Source: Solea solea
Lineage: Eukaryota; Chordata; Actinopteri; Pleuronectiformes; Soleidae
NCBI RefSeq assembly: GCF_958295425.1
Contig: NC_081147.1
Span: 4,919,290 to 4,983,289, forward strand
Direction of reading: 5' to 3'
Length of the DNA: 64,000 nucleotides
Part shown: piece after piece, positions 1-9,773 of the stretch
Layout: every line of letters starts with the position of its first letter
Numbering within the stretch: position 1 is the stretch's first letter
The notes under the pieces: generated by a model
What the model was told of the DNA's origin: nothing
The model's input: the letters and a program-made list of their open reading frames with translations, nothing else
The model's database searches: none
Made by a program: the position numbers and the translations under genes

Positions 1-635
1 CTATGAATAACTGTGCTATTTTCCAACTAGTGCAAGTGGACCAGGCACGTGCAGCTGGGTCTTCAATTTTATGAAAATTTAATTAAATTCAATCTTTCAA
101 ATTTCAGGTTTATCAGAGAGTATTAGTGCTCTGCTAAGTAACCTGCGACTAGTCACTGTCTTGTTCCTGCCAGCCTGCCTTCTTTTACCTTGACTTTATT
201 GTGCTTTGTATGCAGTTTTATTACTCAAGTAAGGCTGTATTGCTTTGTAATTTACATTTTATATTCTGTTTTTAGTGTGAGAGTGTCCATGGACTACAGA
301 TACCGACAGATAGCCTTTTAGAGAGTGAGTCTTATCCTCACTCTTCTAACCCTTGGTTGTCAGTTGGTAACATTTGGAGAACTATTGGCGAACTATTTGG
401 AGAATCGTGTTTTCCGCTTTAACAAGTAATGCAACTATGTACACTTTACATATACATAATACATATACATTAACTTTCAAAAAAGTCGCTAGCGACAAAT
501 CTAGTGACTTTCTGTCATAAACCTAAATACCTTCTGAGAAGAAGCACATCTTCCTGCTCCACCCATGAATAAGATTTGGCATAAATTACATAATTCGAAG
601 TTGACGGAAGCCTCCAGCCGTTTGTGGTACAGTAT

Positions 636-745
636 CCATCTTTCCATCCGTCTTCTACCGCTTTATCCTCCACATGAGGGTCCCAGGGGCAGCTGGAGCC
701 AATCCCAGCACATAAAGGCCAAATGCGGGGAACACACAGGACAGG
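636..745 (-). repeat. SINE tail fragment
   Basis: Read on the minus strand, this gives the familiar teleost SINE 3' text: GGGATTGGCTCCAGC, then GACCCTCAT-like sequence, then GAGGATAAAGCGGTAGAAG. It resembles the 3' part of the full SINE at 33170-33552. The tRNA-like head is missing, so it is a 5'-truncated copy. Limits are approximate. Confidence 0.6.
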
Positions 746-1195
746 TTACTTGCAGCCTTGCAATGTACTGTAGGTGTATTTTGGATCTTTTTACAGAATC
801 ATAAATTGATGCTAACCGTATCCAGCATCCTGCTCTGAACAAAACACACTACATGTGTAATCTCCTCTCACGCCTGGCTAGAATTTGTTTTGTCAAACTA
901 TCACTTTAACATGTGTTGTAATAATTGTGGCAGACAAAAGTGAGAGATCATTGTTTGTGGATGAGTTGCAGTAATGTTTCCACCATTAGCATAACAAATG
1001 AGAGCAGAAAGAAAAAAAACACTTAGCCACTGAGAGGAGCTACAATGGACTTTTAATGTTGTGTTTCTTCCAGTGTTTTATATCAGATAAACTGTACACC
1101 TTTCAAATCTCCCGACTGCTTTAGATCCTGTGTGCGACCGTCACTTCAAGGCTCAGTGTCTGCAGCTGTCTTCTTGTTCTGCGTCTCCTCTCCAG

Positions 1196-1284
1196 GAGAG
1201 ACTGACTTCGACTATGGGCCGCCGGCCAATTCGGCACTAGAGTATGAAAGTGATGAAACACACACGGGAGTTCATTTTCTCTAA
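1196..1284 (+). CDS. Candidate 3'-terminal exon, unknown protein
   Basis: A strong acceptor (a long pyrimidine tract ending TCTCCTCTCCAG at 1195) precedes an open frame of 28 codons ending in TAA at 1282-1284. The peptide starts ETDFDYGPPANSALEYESDE; it is acidic and not low-complexity. I cannot assign a family. A donor GTATGA inside the frame (about 1240) is an alternative exon end. It would be the 3' end of a plus-strand gene starting left of the window. This rests on one splice site and a short frame, so it is tentative. Confidence 0.25.
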
Positions 1285-1329
1285 TCTTTTTTCCTGAGTT
1301 CCAGTTGGCTGATGTGATCCGTCAAGGGA

Positions 1330-1353
1330 GACACACACACACACACACACACA
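1330..1353. repeat. (AC)n microsatellite
   Basis: An uninterrupted run of about twelve AC dinucleotides. Confidence 0.9.
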
Positions 1354-2940
1354 ATTTCTAAACTCATAACAAAGCTGTACTTATTCTAAGCAGTGATAGA
1401 TTTCTGCAAGAACACACAGCAGACGACCATAATTTTAGTCATGACAGTAAAAAAGACAACTCCTAATTCTCATACATCCTCTGTTGTCTTTGTGTGACTC
1501 GATAATGGCTGACGGAGGAGACTGCAATTTATGAATCTACTCCAAGAGAAAATGCTAAACATGGATTTTCATATTGATCTATTTTTCACGTACATACTTC
1601 GGCAAAAAAAGGAAATGTCTTGATGTCCATTTTTGAGCTCCTGCTCTTCTGTTAGACAAATGAAAGTGTTTTTTTTTTTTTTCGTTTGCGGTGCAATTTG
1701 GATTTCTTATCACATTCAATTATATGAGCGCCTGCGTCCCTGTGATGTATGCTTGCAGAGAGACTATGGGGGTAAGAAAGTGAGGTGAGAATAAGTGAGG
1801 GACGAACGAGGGGGAGAAACCAACAAGAATGGGCTCTGTATCCTTACGACGAGGCTACTTATTATTAAAGTCAATTTATAAGCTTTCATGAATCGGCTCT
1901 TCAGTGGGGAATTACTCTGGCATGAAGGGTGATTTCTGTGATGAATTCCACGGCTCTGCAGAATGACCGTCGCTAATACACAGTTCACCTATTTTCGCAG
2001 TCTGGGTAAATAATGTGTGCGGGGGAAAAGTCTCTAAAGTAAACACATCCACTTTCACAATACACTGACAAATAATAACCACAGCAGCCTAATATGAAAT
2101 GAGTTTGCGAAAATGGCCGCAAAAGCAGGCAATTGCCCAGAGCCCCAGACCTAAAACTACTCGGCTTTACTGAATGTTCAGTGGTTGATGGCAGGTGAGA
2201 AGTCCCACTGAAGCCATAAACACTGGAAAAAACCCTTCATTAGCCTGTGTGCTGTTCTGGAAAAGTTAGTAAACTTAGGGCAGTGTTACTCTTTTGCACC
2301 AAATTACATAGAGAAAATCAGCATTTTTAGCTCACAGGCACGTGGAGCTGCTGGTGTACTGCTGCCTCGTATCCATTTACTACATTTACTAATACTTACA
2401 CACTGGAACCTTTAAATAGAATATTGTGCCCAGTAGTCTTTAAAAAAAAAAAATTGGGCTAATGGGGGAGATATCAGAGCTGAGCGCTTCTCCTTCTGAG
2501 CTGAAACTAGAATACTAAAGAGGCAGTTGGTTCCCACAGGGTCTAACTCACCAACACCAACAACAAAATAATGACTGAACAAACTGGTAGATGAAGGAAA
2601 ACATTTATTAATGAGGTGTTTCTAAATGTCCTTACAAAGATATGACAATACAGATTACAATTATGTGTAACGATGCTGCATATTCTGGAGACCAAGACCA
2701 GGCTACCATAACTCACTTGTAGTCTTTACCCTAATGTCACCAGGCGAGATGAAATCTAAACAGCAGTGGCAGATGTTACATCACTAATACGTGGCTCAGA
2801 CAAGGAGCTGAACGCACATTTTTTTTTAGATGTTTCTATTTGTTCTTACAGATATATGACAGCATGTTTAATACGTGTAACAGTGCTACTAAAACATGAT
2901 TCCAACACTTTTTATGATGAGATTTTATGATCGTGTATGA

Positions 2941-3015
2941 CAGGGGTGTCCAACATTTTTTAACGAGGGCCGTCTTTGATAATGTGAAGATTTCTGGGGG
3001 CCAATAGTCCTTTTT
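2941..3015 (+). mobile_element. hAT (Charlie-like) terminal fragment, copy 1
   Basis: The sequence CAGGGGTGTCCAACATTTTT followed by ACGAGGGCC resembles the terminus of Charlie-type hAT elements. Only this end is seen; no transposase or opposite terminus. The same fragment lies at the same place in the other two blocks (24222 and 32344), so it was inserted before the duplications. Confidence 0.5.
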
Positions 3016-3164
3016 TTGAACAGTAACAAAATAATAATTCATTTTTAAATGGGATTGTAGATGAGATGAGTGCATATAGCTGTACGTCAAATGTGGGTTT
3101 TGAAACCAGGACTCCAGTTTTTATACATGGCACCTTTTAAGCAGCTGTTCTGATCCAGTCTTAC

Positions 3165-3219
3165 TTGCACAGATGAAAGTAGCCATACACAGTATAAGCA
3201 GCAGAATCCTGCAAAGCAT
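3165..3219 (-). pseudogene. Orphan Kazal-type signal-peptide exon, copy 1
   Basis: The minus strand reads ATG at 3219 into MLCRILLLILCMATFICA and ends at a GTAAGA donor (3163-3164), with a remainder of one base. This is the same phase as the signal exons of genes A-F (MLCKNLLLICMAVFICAG). No linker, Kazal or last exon follows to its left within the window. It is probably the surviving first exon of a lost paralogue. Its UTR-like upstream sequence (3240-3310) resembles that of the complete genes. Confidence 0.6.
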
Positions 3220-3638
3220 TGTGGGTTAAAAAAAAAATCATATATGGCAATTTATCTCAGAGGAGCTCGACTGCTGATGAGTCTGTGCAGGTTCTGTGTT
3301 GTAGACATATGTCTTAGACAATCTTAAAGGGACAGTTGTTGTTTTTTTGGTTTGTTTTTTGGTTGGGACCAAAGTGTCCACTGACTGTCATTATGATGAG
3401 GCCACAAATTGTTATTTAAAAGTAATCTGCTTTGAATCGTAAGACTGACGTCCACCTTAAAGTCGTAGTGTGTAACTAACCCACCTTTTTTTTGATGTCG
3501 ATTTTTCTGCCTTTGTTCGGTTTTGATGAACATAAACCATTAAACATTATTCTTATGCTACACCCTTCATCTGAAAACATGACTGACATTTGTCTGTATA
3601 CAAAATAATGATACTGAACAAGAGGGATGAAGGAAACA

Positions 3639-3644
3639 TTTATT
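3639..3644 (-). terminator. Polyadenylation signal of gene A
   Basis: The minus strand reads AATAAA 105 nt past the stop. The equivalent hexamer is conserved in the other genes at 24928-24933 (B), 27973-27978 (C), 34428-34433 (D), 36399-36404 (E) and 38516-38521 (F). Confidence 0.6.
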
Positions 3645-3748
3645 CATGAGATGTTTTTAAATGTCCTTACAAACATATGACACTATGGACTACTAATTAT
3701 TATGTGTAACAGTGCTACATGCTAAAAGCTAAGTCAAGATGACACATT

Positions 3749-6700
3749 TTATCTCAACAGGAAGGACATGTTAGGATTGTAGTCTGTCTCACCAACAATG
3801 GTAATGTCAGCATTGTTCACCCTAAAGAGAAACAATTAATGATCAGAGAAATATGGAAACAATTGTATTTCAAGTATAAGGATTGAGAGATTGTGATGGG
3901 TAATGGGTATTAATGTGTGTGTAACGCTTATTGACTCACAGTCTGCTTACACACAGCATACATTCGTTCAAGTAGACGAGGCCGTCACTGCCCCACACGG
4001 GAAAAAGTAACAGAGGACAATGCTTTCTTGTTTCTTGATTTCTTGTTATCCCGTCGCAGGAGGGCTGCAGGGACAAAAAAAAGAATAAGTAAATATATAT
4101 ATAAAAAAACAGCATAACACAAACTGTTAAGAACACTTGTTACACCTGCATAAAACTATAATATATTTTTATTGGATTATTCAATTATTTCAACGGCCTT
4201 AAAGCTGCAGTTGAAGCTTTACAAACTTCAGTTTCTAGTCAAAGGTTGTTTAACCACACTGTTCACGTAGTGATGACGGCGTAATATTATTACAAAGAGG
4301 AAAAACCATAACACAATTAAACTCACATGTCCACTTCAAAGTCAACAGTTTTATGTTAATTTGAAATTTCAAAAATAAAAGTTAAAATAAAAAGTGAAGT
4401 AAATTTCAGTTCAACGACATCTAAGTCTCGACTCATTCTTTATGACAAAAGGCTGCTGTGTTTGTGTGTATGTGCTGGTCTGGACCACATAATGAACAGT
4501 TAAGTCTCTCTTTAAAGGGGACATATTACGCAAAATCAACTTTTTAACCATTTTAATACTTATATTTGGGACTCTGGGGGCCCTACCAGTCACCAAAGTG
4601 TGGAAAAAGAATACTCCGTCATGTTTTCGTGGTTCCCCTAAGTGTAAGTATAGGCGATAAAACACTCGATGTTGAATTCCCTGCGCTTATGACGTCAGCA
4701 TGCGCATTTCACCGCGAATGTTACCGCCCCACCAGTAAGTTTACTTCGAGAGCTCCACCTTAGCTCCACCTTGTCCCTGCGAGAGTGCAGGCGAGGGAGG
4801 AAGAGCGGTATTATGTCAACGCGGAGGGACAAGTGTGCTGTTCGTGGCTGCACAGTGGAGCACAGTGTTTTACACAAACTTCCACAGAGGATTTGATATA
4901 TGAAGCTAATGTGCCGGATAAAGTCAGCAAACGTGTGTTCGTGTGTTCGCACTAGACTGCGGCCAGCGGTCGCCGTATTTAGTCAGGGGACGTATTTCAC
5001 CGACGTACAAACACACACACATTGTTAAAATATTTGTTCAGTACGTCCTCCATGACCGGAGCACAGACTCTGTCTGATACAATCACATATACAGTGGCGA
5101 GCGGCAGTTTATGCCGCTCGCCACTGGCGATCAGCGGTGCTGCACTCTCTGTGCAGAGGTGCTGCACTCTCTGTGAAAATCAGCTGATCGCCACCGCTGA
5201 TCGCCAGCGGCGAGCCGCCAAAACGGCCGCTGTATGCGACTGATCGCCAGCTCCGGTGCAGACCGGTGACTATGCTCCGGAGACCTCGCCACCGCGGCAC
5301 CGCTGATCGCCAGCGGCGAGCCGCCTAAACGGCCACTGTATGCGTTTAGGCAGCTCGCCGCTCGCCGCTGGCGATCAGCGGTGCCGCGGTGGCGATCAGC
5401 GGTGCCGCGGTGGCGATCAGCGGTGCCGCGGTGACGAGGTCCCCGGAGCATAGTCACCGGTCTGATACAGTAACATACAGCGCCAGCTTATGCAGCTCGC
5501 CGCACGCCGCTGGCGATCAGTGGTGCTGTTCCTAAGTGTTTTTAACTGATTAACAGTTCGGCACTGTTCGGCTCGATCCTTATGTAGAACGTCTCTTCCT
5601 GTGACGGCACTCTGGCTGTTTTCTGCGCACGCTGCCATGTTGATATTGTCAGAGAACTAGTGGAGGGAGGGGGAGACGAATAGAGCTGTAAAGCGCTGTA
5701 ACGAGGACAAATCAGAAACCCCCTGGAAGAAGTGGGTGTGTGTTTGCCTGTGTCTCATTTGCATGTAAAGGGACCAAGCACGAAAACCGAGCGTTCTGAA
5801 AGGGGCGGGCTTAGCAGGGTTATTGAACTGCTATGATGCTTCATCCTTATGGTATTTTGACCAAGGCATGTCACTGACATGTTCATTAGGACACCAGGGA
5901 ACTATTTTAATGGGGGAAATAGGGTATAATATGTCCCCTTTAATCTATTATAAAGTCTGGATGTGCACCATCATATCTTCGATTTAATTCACAATTAAAC
6001 GATTATTAAGAAAAACAATTTGTTAATTAGTTAATTGGTCAAGTGCTGTTGTGAGGTTATTGCACACAATGCCCTTTTGTCAAAGTGTGTGGTCATTTCA
6101 GCACCACTGACATTAAACAGCTCCTGACCTGATCTCAAGTGCTGGTGCACTTTGACTGAGCACTGCGCTGTCCGTGGTTCTGATCGCTTCTTCTTTGCTT
6201 CCTTTCCAATACAATTCAAATAGTTGGTTGAATATATACTGTATGCTGTGTGTGTGTGTGTGTTGGACAACATGCTCTGTCTCCCTGTATTCCCGCTTTA
6301 CGAAATTACATCTTTAGTCAATTTTAATCTGGACGTGTCGAGATTTAAGTCTATATATTATTCCGAAACATTGACTGTCAAGTGTTTATCAGAAAACTTG
6401 ACAACAAGATCAAATTAACACTGAATTTTCTTCTATTTTTAATTTTACTCGTATGAAAAGTGATGTTGAATTCAAGTCAAGAACACAGACTGTTTCATAG
6501 AATAAAGAGGCACCAGGTGATAATCTCACTGGTCATTTTTATTTCTTGACACTTTAATTTATCATCGGAAATTGAGGCTTGTCAAATTTTGATATAATAA
6601 CTCTCTAAAAAAACAGTGGAGTTTTACGTGATACTCTAGCTCTTTCAAATACATCATAATTTACTTACTTTTTACTTTAAGTATTGATTTTGTAAGATAA

Positions 6701-7360
6701 TTACACTTTATGAATGATGATTAATAAAGATAAAAAAGTACAGACAAGAAACTTGAAATAAATTATATTTCATTTCACAGGACATTTGATTAGACCAAAT
6801 AAAATTAGTGAATGCTTGTTGACACATAATTAGACTGTAAGAAGTTCCCATAATACCATTATCATCTAATTAAGCAGAAACAGGTTTTTATGTTAGTTCA
6901 CTCTCAGGTTTAGATATTTATTACAAAGTTCAAAGAGAAGTTCAGGCTGTAAAAGAGATTGAAGGGTGTTTGTGTTTTTTTTCTTTGTCTTACCGCTCTG
7001 TTGAGTCCTGAATTGTGTTCAGCATCTAAAAGATTATATAATACAATAACAAAATATGAGATACATACTGTTCATACAGACATGCGACACAAATGAAGAA
7101 TTTAAATATAGTTTACATAAATCTTCGGGCCTTTCGCTCTGTTAAAATGTCCAACACTGGCTTTTTAAGTGGTTTCCAGTGACATGGAGTGATGGTCAAT
7201 GCAGAGTCCTTTCACTCACACATACACACAAAGACTGAGACATGGTCCCAATATAAAAATCTCTTTATTTATGATGCTTTTTAAGCAGGTGTTCAGGTCA
7301 ATTCTTACCTGCACAGATGAAAACAGCCATACAGATGAGCAACAGGTTCTTGCAAAGCAT
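3749..7360 (-). CDS. Kazal inhibitor gene A (two cysteines lost)
   Basis: Four minus-strand exons: signal 7309-7360, linker 6994-7025, Kazal 3940-4064, last 3749-3821. Together they give 282 nt, 93 residues plus TAA, with GTAAGA/GTGAGT donors and phases that match throughout. The signal exon reads MLCKNLLLICMAVFICAG, so the product should be secreted. The Kazal exon has the family spacing C-x7-C-x6-Y-x3-C-x2-C, except that Cys3 is Trp (CPLLLFPVWGSDG). The last exon has Tyr where Cys6 belongs (ETDYNP). P1 would be Leu. Four extra residues (ETRK) lie between Cys1 and Cys2, a feature shared only with D. The long intron carries the TTAA element at 4516-5939. A minus-strand AATAAA lies at 3639-3644. 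The frame is intact, but whether the protein folds or inhibits a protease is uncertain. Confidence 0.7.
4813..4896 (+). pseudogene. THAP-like zinc-finger N-terminal fragment
   Basis: A short frame of 27 codons plus TGA inside the TTAA element, containing KCAVRGCTVEHSVLHKLPQR. The C-x4-C spacing near the start followed by HKLP recalls the beginning of THAP domains, which occur in several transposases and host DNA-binding proteins. Only this start is present. It is either a remnant of a longer gene carried by an ancestral element or a chance resemblance. Confidence 0.35.
5263..5460. repeat. GC-rich foldback with 21-bp direct repeats
   Basis: The left arm, from CCGGTGACTATGCTCCGG at 5263 to about 5331, is complementary to the right arm, from about 5343 to GGAGCATAGTCACCGG at 5460. 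In the right arm a 21-bp unit is repeated exactly three times (5369-5389, 5390-5410, 5411-5431). The core word GCTGATCGCCAGCGG recurs in both orientations from 5090 to 5520. It lies inside the TTAA element and is far more GC-rich than its surroundings. Confidence 0.75.
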
Positions 7361-7528
7361 TCTTGGTAAAAAACTCACAAAATTCAAATGAAATGTTGTG
7401 AATTTATCTGAGAGGAGCTCGACTGCTGAGGAGTCTGTGCAGGTTCTCTGTGGTTGTGATGTTTGGTGCTGACGTGTTATAGTCATATAAAAGGCAGATG
7501 AGGCTCCGCAGGGCAGGTGTTAATCTTA

Positions 7529-7770
7529 AAGGGATAGTTAACATTTTCTTGTTTTGTGGTTGTATGAGGTACTTATACATAGTCAGGGCTGACTGCGCTG
7601 TCTGAACCACCTGCACAGAGAACCAGCTTGAGACAAGGATGGTGTCTCGCACTTAGCAACATGGCTGCCAGTGAAGGACACAAGGAAAATTGTATTTTAG
7701 ACCCATAACAAAAGGCTCACCTTAGAAAACTCTTGCCAAAGTCTGAAATATCTCTTTCTATAACAGAGTC
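7529..7770. repeat. Teleost MITE-like fragment upstream of gene A
   Basis: Contains AAAGGGATAGTTAAC followed by GGTTGTATGAGGTACTTA. This resembles the end of a common short inverted-repeat element of fish genomes, recalled from general knowledge. Copies with the same text lie at 30307 and 40840, upstream of genes C and F. In front of B and E only AAAGGGATAGTTAAC is kept. Confidence 0.35.
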
Positions 7771-8086
7771 AGCATCTTAGTTTATTATGTTTTATCAAAT
7801 TTTGGATGCTATACTAAACTATGACATTTTTGTACATAGTTAGACAAGAGCTACTAACCACTAGGCCACCATACCACTCAGGTCTGTCATAGTATGTCAT
7901 CCAAAATGTGACAAAAATGTCTTAGTTTATAATGTTGTCCAAAATTTGAGAAAAATGTCATAGTTGAGTATGTTGTCGAAAATGTGACAAAAATGTCAGA
8001 AATTTGTATATCGTCCAAAATGTGACAAAAATGTCTCAGTTTAGTATGTCTTCCAGAATTACACACATATATGGATTACACAGCGC

Positions 8087-8572
8087 TGTCATGAACTATG
8101 GCTGAGCAGAACAAGGGACTCAAAGGCAGGACTCAGAACACAAATCAGTCAGTAACAGAGTTTAATACCAGGCAGAGGTTCGGTACACAGGAGGTCAAAG
8201 AGATCAGGCAGAGGTACAAAAACGTCAGGCAAAACGGCATGGTCAAAAATAGCAGGCAAGGTTCAAAAACACGAGAAAACAAGACTGTGGCTGTGAAAGA
8301 GAGTGCTGGGGCGTGAGCTATGAACTACAACAAACTGGCGACGAGACAAGACACAGAGGGGAATATAAGCAGTGCTTGATTAGGGAGTGATAGGAGGTGT
8401 GGTAGACACAATCAGGGATCAGGTGCACGCCAACAAGGAAGGGGGCGGGGTAGACAGGAACCTGAAACAGAGACAAGGGTGAGTGATTTCCAAAATAAAA
8501 CAGGAAGACAAGACATGGAACATGAAGGGAGAAACAAAACAAGATACTTATCGGAGGTGACAGATCATGACA
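8087..8572 (-). mobile_element. Solo LTR, Ty3/gypsy-type
   Basis: The 486-bp element begins TGTCATGAAC and ends GATCATGACA (TG...CA). It is flanked by the 5-bp duplication AGCGC (8082-8086, 8573-8577). Block 2 has the empty site ACACAGCGCACCCG near 30860. Read on the minus strand it has a TATA-like TGCTTATATTCCCC and, further on, ATTAAA, as expected for an LTR promoter and poly(A) site. No internal retroelement sequence remains, so it arose by LTR-LTR recombination. The assignment to Ty3/gypsy is by general resemblance only. Confidence 0.8.
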
Positions 8573-8574
8573 AG

Positions 8575-8648
8575 CGCACCCGTTCCAACCTGGGCTTGAA
8601 TTCAGGTCTTTATTTTTAAAGGTGAGAGTGCTAACCACTGCACTAACC
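8575..8648 (-). repeat. tRNA-like module 1
   Basis: The minus strand reads GGTTAGTGCAGTGGTTAGCA, then further on GAATTCAAGCCCAGG. This resembles the A and B box regions of a tRNA-derived SINE head. The T-arm is imperfect and no full cloverleaf is evident. Confidence 0.5.
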
Positions 8649-8900
8649 TTGGAGTCCCTTATTTGGCAGGTTGTCCCAAAAGACCTAAAATGTATGTCAT
8701 TCAAAATCACTCAAAAAAGTTACAGTATGTCATCAAACAAGAAAGTCATAGTATAGTATGACGTCCAAATTCACCCAAACAAAGTAACAGTATAGTATGT
8801 TGTCCAAAATAAGTAAAAAATGTCATAGTATAAAATATGTTGTCCAAAATAAGTCACAAAAGTCCTAGTTTAGTATGTCTTTCAAAATCTACACAAATAA

Positions 8901-8987
8901 ATGGATTACAAAGGGCACCTGTTACAACCAGGATGTGAACCCAGGTCTTTTTTCTTAAAGGTAAGACTCCGAACCACTACACTAATG
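8901..8987 (-). repeat. tRNA-like module 2
   Basis: The minus strand has TAGTGTAGTGGTTCGGAGTC and TGGGTTCACATCCTGG, A- and B-box-like, embedded in the minisatellite. It is the same type as 31166-31252, 41920-42008 and 43210-43300. Confidence 0.5.
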
Positions 8988-9773
8988 TATGTCAGCCACA
9001 GGCAGTCAAAAAAGTCATAGTATAGTATGTCATCAAAAATCAGTCAAAAAAGTCATAGGTTAGTATGTACTCCAAAATAGTCAAACAAGTCATAGTATAA
9101 CCTGTCGTCCAAAATCAGTCAGAAAAGTCATAGTATAGTATGTCCTCCAAAATCAGTCAAAAAAGTCATAGTATAGTATGTCGTCCAAAATCAGTCAAAA
9201 AAGTCATAGTATAGTATGTCGTCTAAAATCAGTCAATAAGTCATAGTATAGTGTGTCATCCAAAATCAGTCGGAAATGTAATTGGTTAGTACGTCGTCCA
9301 AAATCAGTCAAAATAGTAAGTCGGCCGAAATCAGTCGAAAAAGTCATAGTTATAGTATGTCGTCCAAAATCAGTCAAAAAAGTATGTCGTCCGAAATCAG
9401 TCAAAAAAGTCATAGGTTAGTATGTCGTCCATAATCAGTCAGAAATGTTATTGGTTAGTATGTCGTCCAAAATCAGTCAAAAAAGTCACAGATTAGAATG
9501 TACTTCAAAATAGTCAAAAAAGTCATGGTTAGTATGTTGTCCAAAATCAGCCAAAAAAGTCACAGATTAGAATGTACTTCAAAATAGTAAAAAAATTCAT
9601 AGGCTAGTATGTTGTCCAAAATCAGCCAAAAAAGTCATAGGTTAGTATGTCGTCCAAAATCAGTCAAAAAAGTCATAGTATAGTATGTCGTACGAAATCA
9701 GTCAAAAAAAGTCACAAGTTAGGGCAGGAGACTAAATTTGTGTTACTCTTTTGCACCAAATTACATAGAGAAA

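Larger units (their letters stand above)
1..2282. other. Unique left flank, mostly non-coding
   Basis: AT-rich DNA left of the first duplicated block. It contains a SINE tail fragment (about 636-745), an AC microsatellite (1330-1353) and one candidate terminal exon (1196-1284), each listed separately. I see no other convincing exon, RNA gene or transposon end. It may be intronic or intergenic. Confidence 0.5.
4516..5939. mobile_element. Non-autonomous DNA transposon with TTAA target site
   Basis: Terminal inverted repeats begin AGGGGACATATTA (4516-4528) and end with the complement (5927-5939). TTAA lies on both sides (4512-4515, 5940-5943). The paralogous positions near 25800, 28845 and 35300 have the uninterrupted sequence CTCTCTTTAATCTATT, which proves insertion at a single TTAA. 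This fits piggyBac-type targeting. Because TTAA is palindromic, a TA duplication with a slightly longer repeat is also possible. No transposase is present. The interior holds a THAP-like peptide fragment and a GC-rich foldback. It lies in the long intron of gene A and is absent from the other genes. Confidence 0.8.
7870..9720. repeat. 38-bp-period minisatellite, block 1
   Basis: The period contains AGTCATAGTATAGTATGTC, then GTCCAAAATCAGTCAAAAA. It is regular from about 9000 to 9720. From 7870 to 8060 and 8690 to 8900 it is diverged, with GTGACAAAAATGTC in place of AGTCAAAAAAGTC. It is interrupted by a solo LTR (8087-8572) and two tRNA-like modules. Open frames across it are artefacts of the periodicity. 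Confidence 0.9.
2283..9740. repeat. Segmental duplication block 1
   Basis: Starts with GTGTTACTCTTTTGCACC, which also occurs at 9740 and 31689. It holds an orphan signal exon, Kazal gene A and a 38-bp-period minisatellite. From about 2300 to 7700 it is nearly collinear with 23600-30480 and 31720-36200, apart from block-specific insertions (4516-5939 and 8087-8572 here). It is one of three copies of a large duplicated segment. Confidence 0.85.

Noticed and set aside
1220..1240. Cloning-adaptor contamination (AATTCGGCAC)
   Set aside because: Only ten bases match a common cDNA adaptor, the next bases differ, and the flanking sequence continues smoothly on both sides.
7298..7652. Alternative overlapping frames around the signal exons as separate small proteins
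   Set aside because: They read through the splice donor or the 5' leader. The exon model with MLCKNLLLICMAVFICAG explains conservation better.
8575..8648. Functional tRNA gene
   Set aside because: The A/B-box-like modules have no complete cloverleaf or clean acceptor stem. They are repeated inside the minisatellite like SINE heads.
8318..8710. 130-codon minus-strand frame
   Set aside because: It runs through the solo LTR and into the tRNA-like module; there is no protein motif.
8690..9720. CRISPR-like regular repeats
   Set aside because: The 38-bp period is continuous, with no unique spacers. Eukaryotic context and the other two copies show an ordinary minisatellite.
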